In this document: piece after piece, positions 14,742-15,910 of the stretch
Numbering within the stretch: position 1 is the first letter of the stretch
Layout: each line of letters begins with the position of its first letter
Source: UBA9926 sp023261215
GTDB lineage: Bacteria; Pseudomonadota; Gammaproteobacteria; Pseudomonadales; Azotimanducaceae
Length of the DNA stretch: 15,910 nt
NCBI GenBank assembly: GCA_038136035.1
Contig: JAYPYV010000056.1
Span: 1 to 15,910, forward strand
Direction: 5' to 3'
Position numbers and translations under genes: made by a program
Notes under the pieces: generated by a model
The model's input: only the letters and a program-made list of their open reading frames with translations
Database searches by the model: none
What the model was told of the DNA's origin: nothing

Positions 14742-15910
14742 GACGCCTCTCCCTTTGCTTTACCCAGATGGAAGTAATGCGCCATGTCGGATCGTACTTC
14801 CCCCTGATGCTGGAAGTACTTTCTAAAGCCACCATTGTAGTTGCCGTCCTGGCGTCGGTTTTCAGCGCCCTCAAAGTTGTAATAGCCCGGGGTGCAGTCT
14901 TCAGAGCGACTGGTTTTACCTCGATGATGAATCACTTCCTGCACCCACCATTCCTCTGCTGCGTCAGTGGCATCAATCGTCTGATAGCCGTGAGTACGAA
15001 CATGATCAATGCACGCTGCAATGTGGTCACCTTGCGTTTGCAGCATGTCGGTGAGATTGAATTGGAATGAGGCTTGGTAGCCGCCCATGATAAAGAGATT
15101 GGGAAACCCTGCCGTGTGGATACCTAACAGGGTTCGAATGCCATCGGCATATTTATCTTGAAGGTTCTGCCCACCGGCGCCAATGATGCTGTTATAGATT
15201 CCCGTGAGTTGCACTTCGAAGCCGGTTGCGTAAACGAGCAGATCCAGCTCATGCTCCACTCCATCAAAGATGGGGCCGCGCTCCCCAATCTCAGTGATTC
15301 CTTTGCCTTTGGTATCGACGAGCGTCACATTGGGCAGATTAAAGGTGGGTAGATATTCATTGTGAAAGCAGGGGCGCTTACACATGAACATGTACCATGG
15401 CTTTAACGCCTCGGCAGTCGCTTTATCCTCCACAATCTCGTCGATCCGTTTGTGGATCCGCATCATGTGATTGATGTTCGAATTTTCCTGCCGCCGTATC
15501 TTTTCTTCTGGAGTTAGGGCGTCGAGTTCGGCCCGCTTTTCTGGCGACATTTCAACCGCCGCTAACGTTTTCTCGCGGCGCTTCGCCTGCCAACCCGGTT
15601 GCAATCGCCGAGCCCAGTTCGGGTCCGTTGGCCAGTCGTCACGCACATCAATCGATGAGGGTGTTCGCTGGAAAACGGTGAGCGATTTCGCGGTTTTCCC
15701 GAGTTCAGGCACGATCTGCACGGCGCTGGCACCCGTGCCAATGATGCCAACCCGTTTGTCTTTTAGATGTTCGAGATGCGCACCTGTGTACTCATAATCC
15801 CAGCGAGAGGAATGAAAGGCATGGCCCTTGAATTTGTTCATACCTTCAATCAGGGAGAGCTTCGGTTTTGCCAAGGTGCCATTCGCGCAAATGACAAACC
15901 GCGCACGCAT
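14738..15910 (-). CDS. Baeyer-Villiger (flavin) monooxygenase, 5' end cut by window edge
   Basis: 390 residues are visible and the frame is still open at the right edge; the Met at 15910 is internal, because the N-terminal FAD loop that precedes it in the family is absent. The type I BVMO fingerprint FxGxxxHxxxW[P/D] is exact (FKGHAFHSSRWD, visible residues 27-38), the NADPH Rossmann loop is IGTGASA (57-63), and the ATGF motif lies in LLVYATGFE. These enzymes use FAD, NADPH and O2 to insert oxygen beside a ketone, giving an ester or lactone in the cytoplasm. About 150-200 N-terminal residues should lie beyond the window. It is the first visible gene of a coupled unit with the CoA transferase and SDR. 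The substrate cannot be told; cyclic ketones and steroid-like or terpene-like ketones are all possible. Confidence 0.93.
   Translation of the reverse strand: MRARFVICANGTLAKPKLSLIEGMNKFKGHAFHSSRWDYEYTGAHLEHLKDKRVGIIGTGASAVQIVPELGKTAKSLTVFQRTPSSIDVRDDWPTDPNWARRLQPGWQAKRREKTLAAVEMSPEKRAELDALTPEEKIRRQENSNINHMMRIHKRIDEIVEDKATAEALKPWYMFMCKRPCFHNEYLPTFNLPNVTLVDTKGKGITEIGERGPIFDGVEHELDLLVYATGFEVQLTGIYNSIIGAGGQNLQDKYADGIRTLLGIHTAGFPNLFIMGGYQASFQFNLTDMLQTQGDHIAACIDHVRTHGYQTIDATDAAEEWWVQEVIHHRGKTSRSEDCTPGYYNFEGAENRRQDGNYNGGFRKYFQHQGEVRSDMAHYFHLGKAKGEAS

Noticed and set aside
1..15910. CRISPR array, tRNA/rRNA, transposase or phage genes
   Set aside because: No regularly spaced repeats, no cloverleaf or rRNA segments recognised, and no mobile-element protein in any frame.

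Overview
The window looks like part of a scaffolded draft genome (two runs of exactly 100 Ns, at 3544-3643 and 12590-12689) from a moderate-GC, probably marine, gammaproteobacterium. That guess rests on the mix of families (a DUF3604 lipoprotein, a spermidine-dehydrogenase-like Tat flavoenzyme, DUF2855, a Baeyer-Villiger monooxygenase, a family III CoA transferase and several SDRs). No marker gene is present, so it is an inference. No rRNA, tRNA, CRISPR array, transposase or phage gene was seen.

Layout from left to right. (1) 1-776, minus: the 5' part of an AroE-like dehydrogenase with altered substrate-pocket residues. (2) 916-2142, minus: a TauD/TfdA-type Fe(II)/2-oxoglutarate dioxygenase, divergent across a 360-bp spacer from (3) a nitroreductase at 2503-3180, plus. 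(4) 3181-3543: possible remnants of a winged-helix regulator, then the start of a small plus-strand gene that runs into the first gap. (5) 3644-5803, minus: the start of a secreted protein and, upstream of it, a large Tat-exported FAD oxidoreductase. (6) Divergent from that, 5923-7822, plus: an amidohydrolase/lactonase-like enzyme followed by an SDR. (7) A TetR regulator (7968-8612, minus) divergent from a DUF3604 lipoprotein (8808-10781, plus), with a perfect 17-bp inverted repeat and a perfect 12-bp palindrome between them. (8) 10840-15910, minus: transcription order Baeyer-Villiger monooxygenase, CaiB/BaiF CoA transferase, SDR, (gap), SAM methyltransferase, DUF2855 protein.

The first three genes of block 8 are joined by two 4-base ATGA stop/start overlaps, so they form a real translationally coupled unit. 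Taken together the window is dense in oxidoreductases and in enzymes acting on carbonyls, esters or lactones, and carboxylates. A reasonable reading is a catabolic region in which an alcohol is oxidised to a ketone (SDR), the ketone to an ester or lactone (BVMO), this is opened (possibly by the amidohydrolase/lactonase), and the acid is activated as a CoA ester (family III CoA transferase). The substrate cannot be read from the sequence. That the separate transcription units share one pathway is inference.

The strongest leads are the divergent TetR/DUF3604 pair with its two symmetric sites, the coupled BVMO-CoA transferase-SDR unit, and the AroE-like protein that keeps the catalytic Lys/Asp but has lost several shikimate-contacting residues. 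Nothing seen amounts to a clearly new defence or mobile system.
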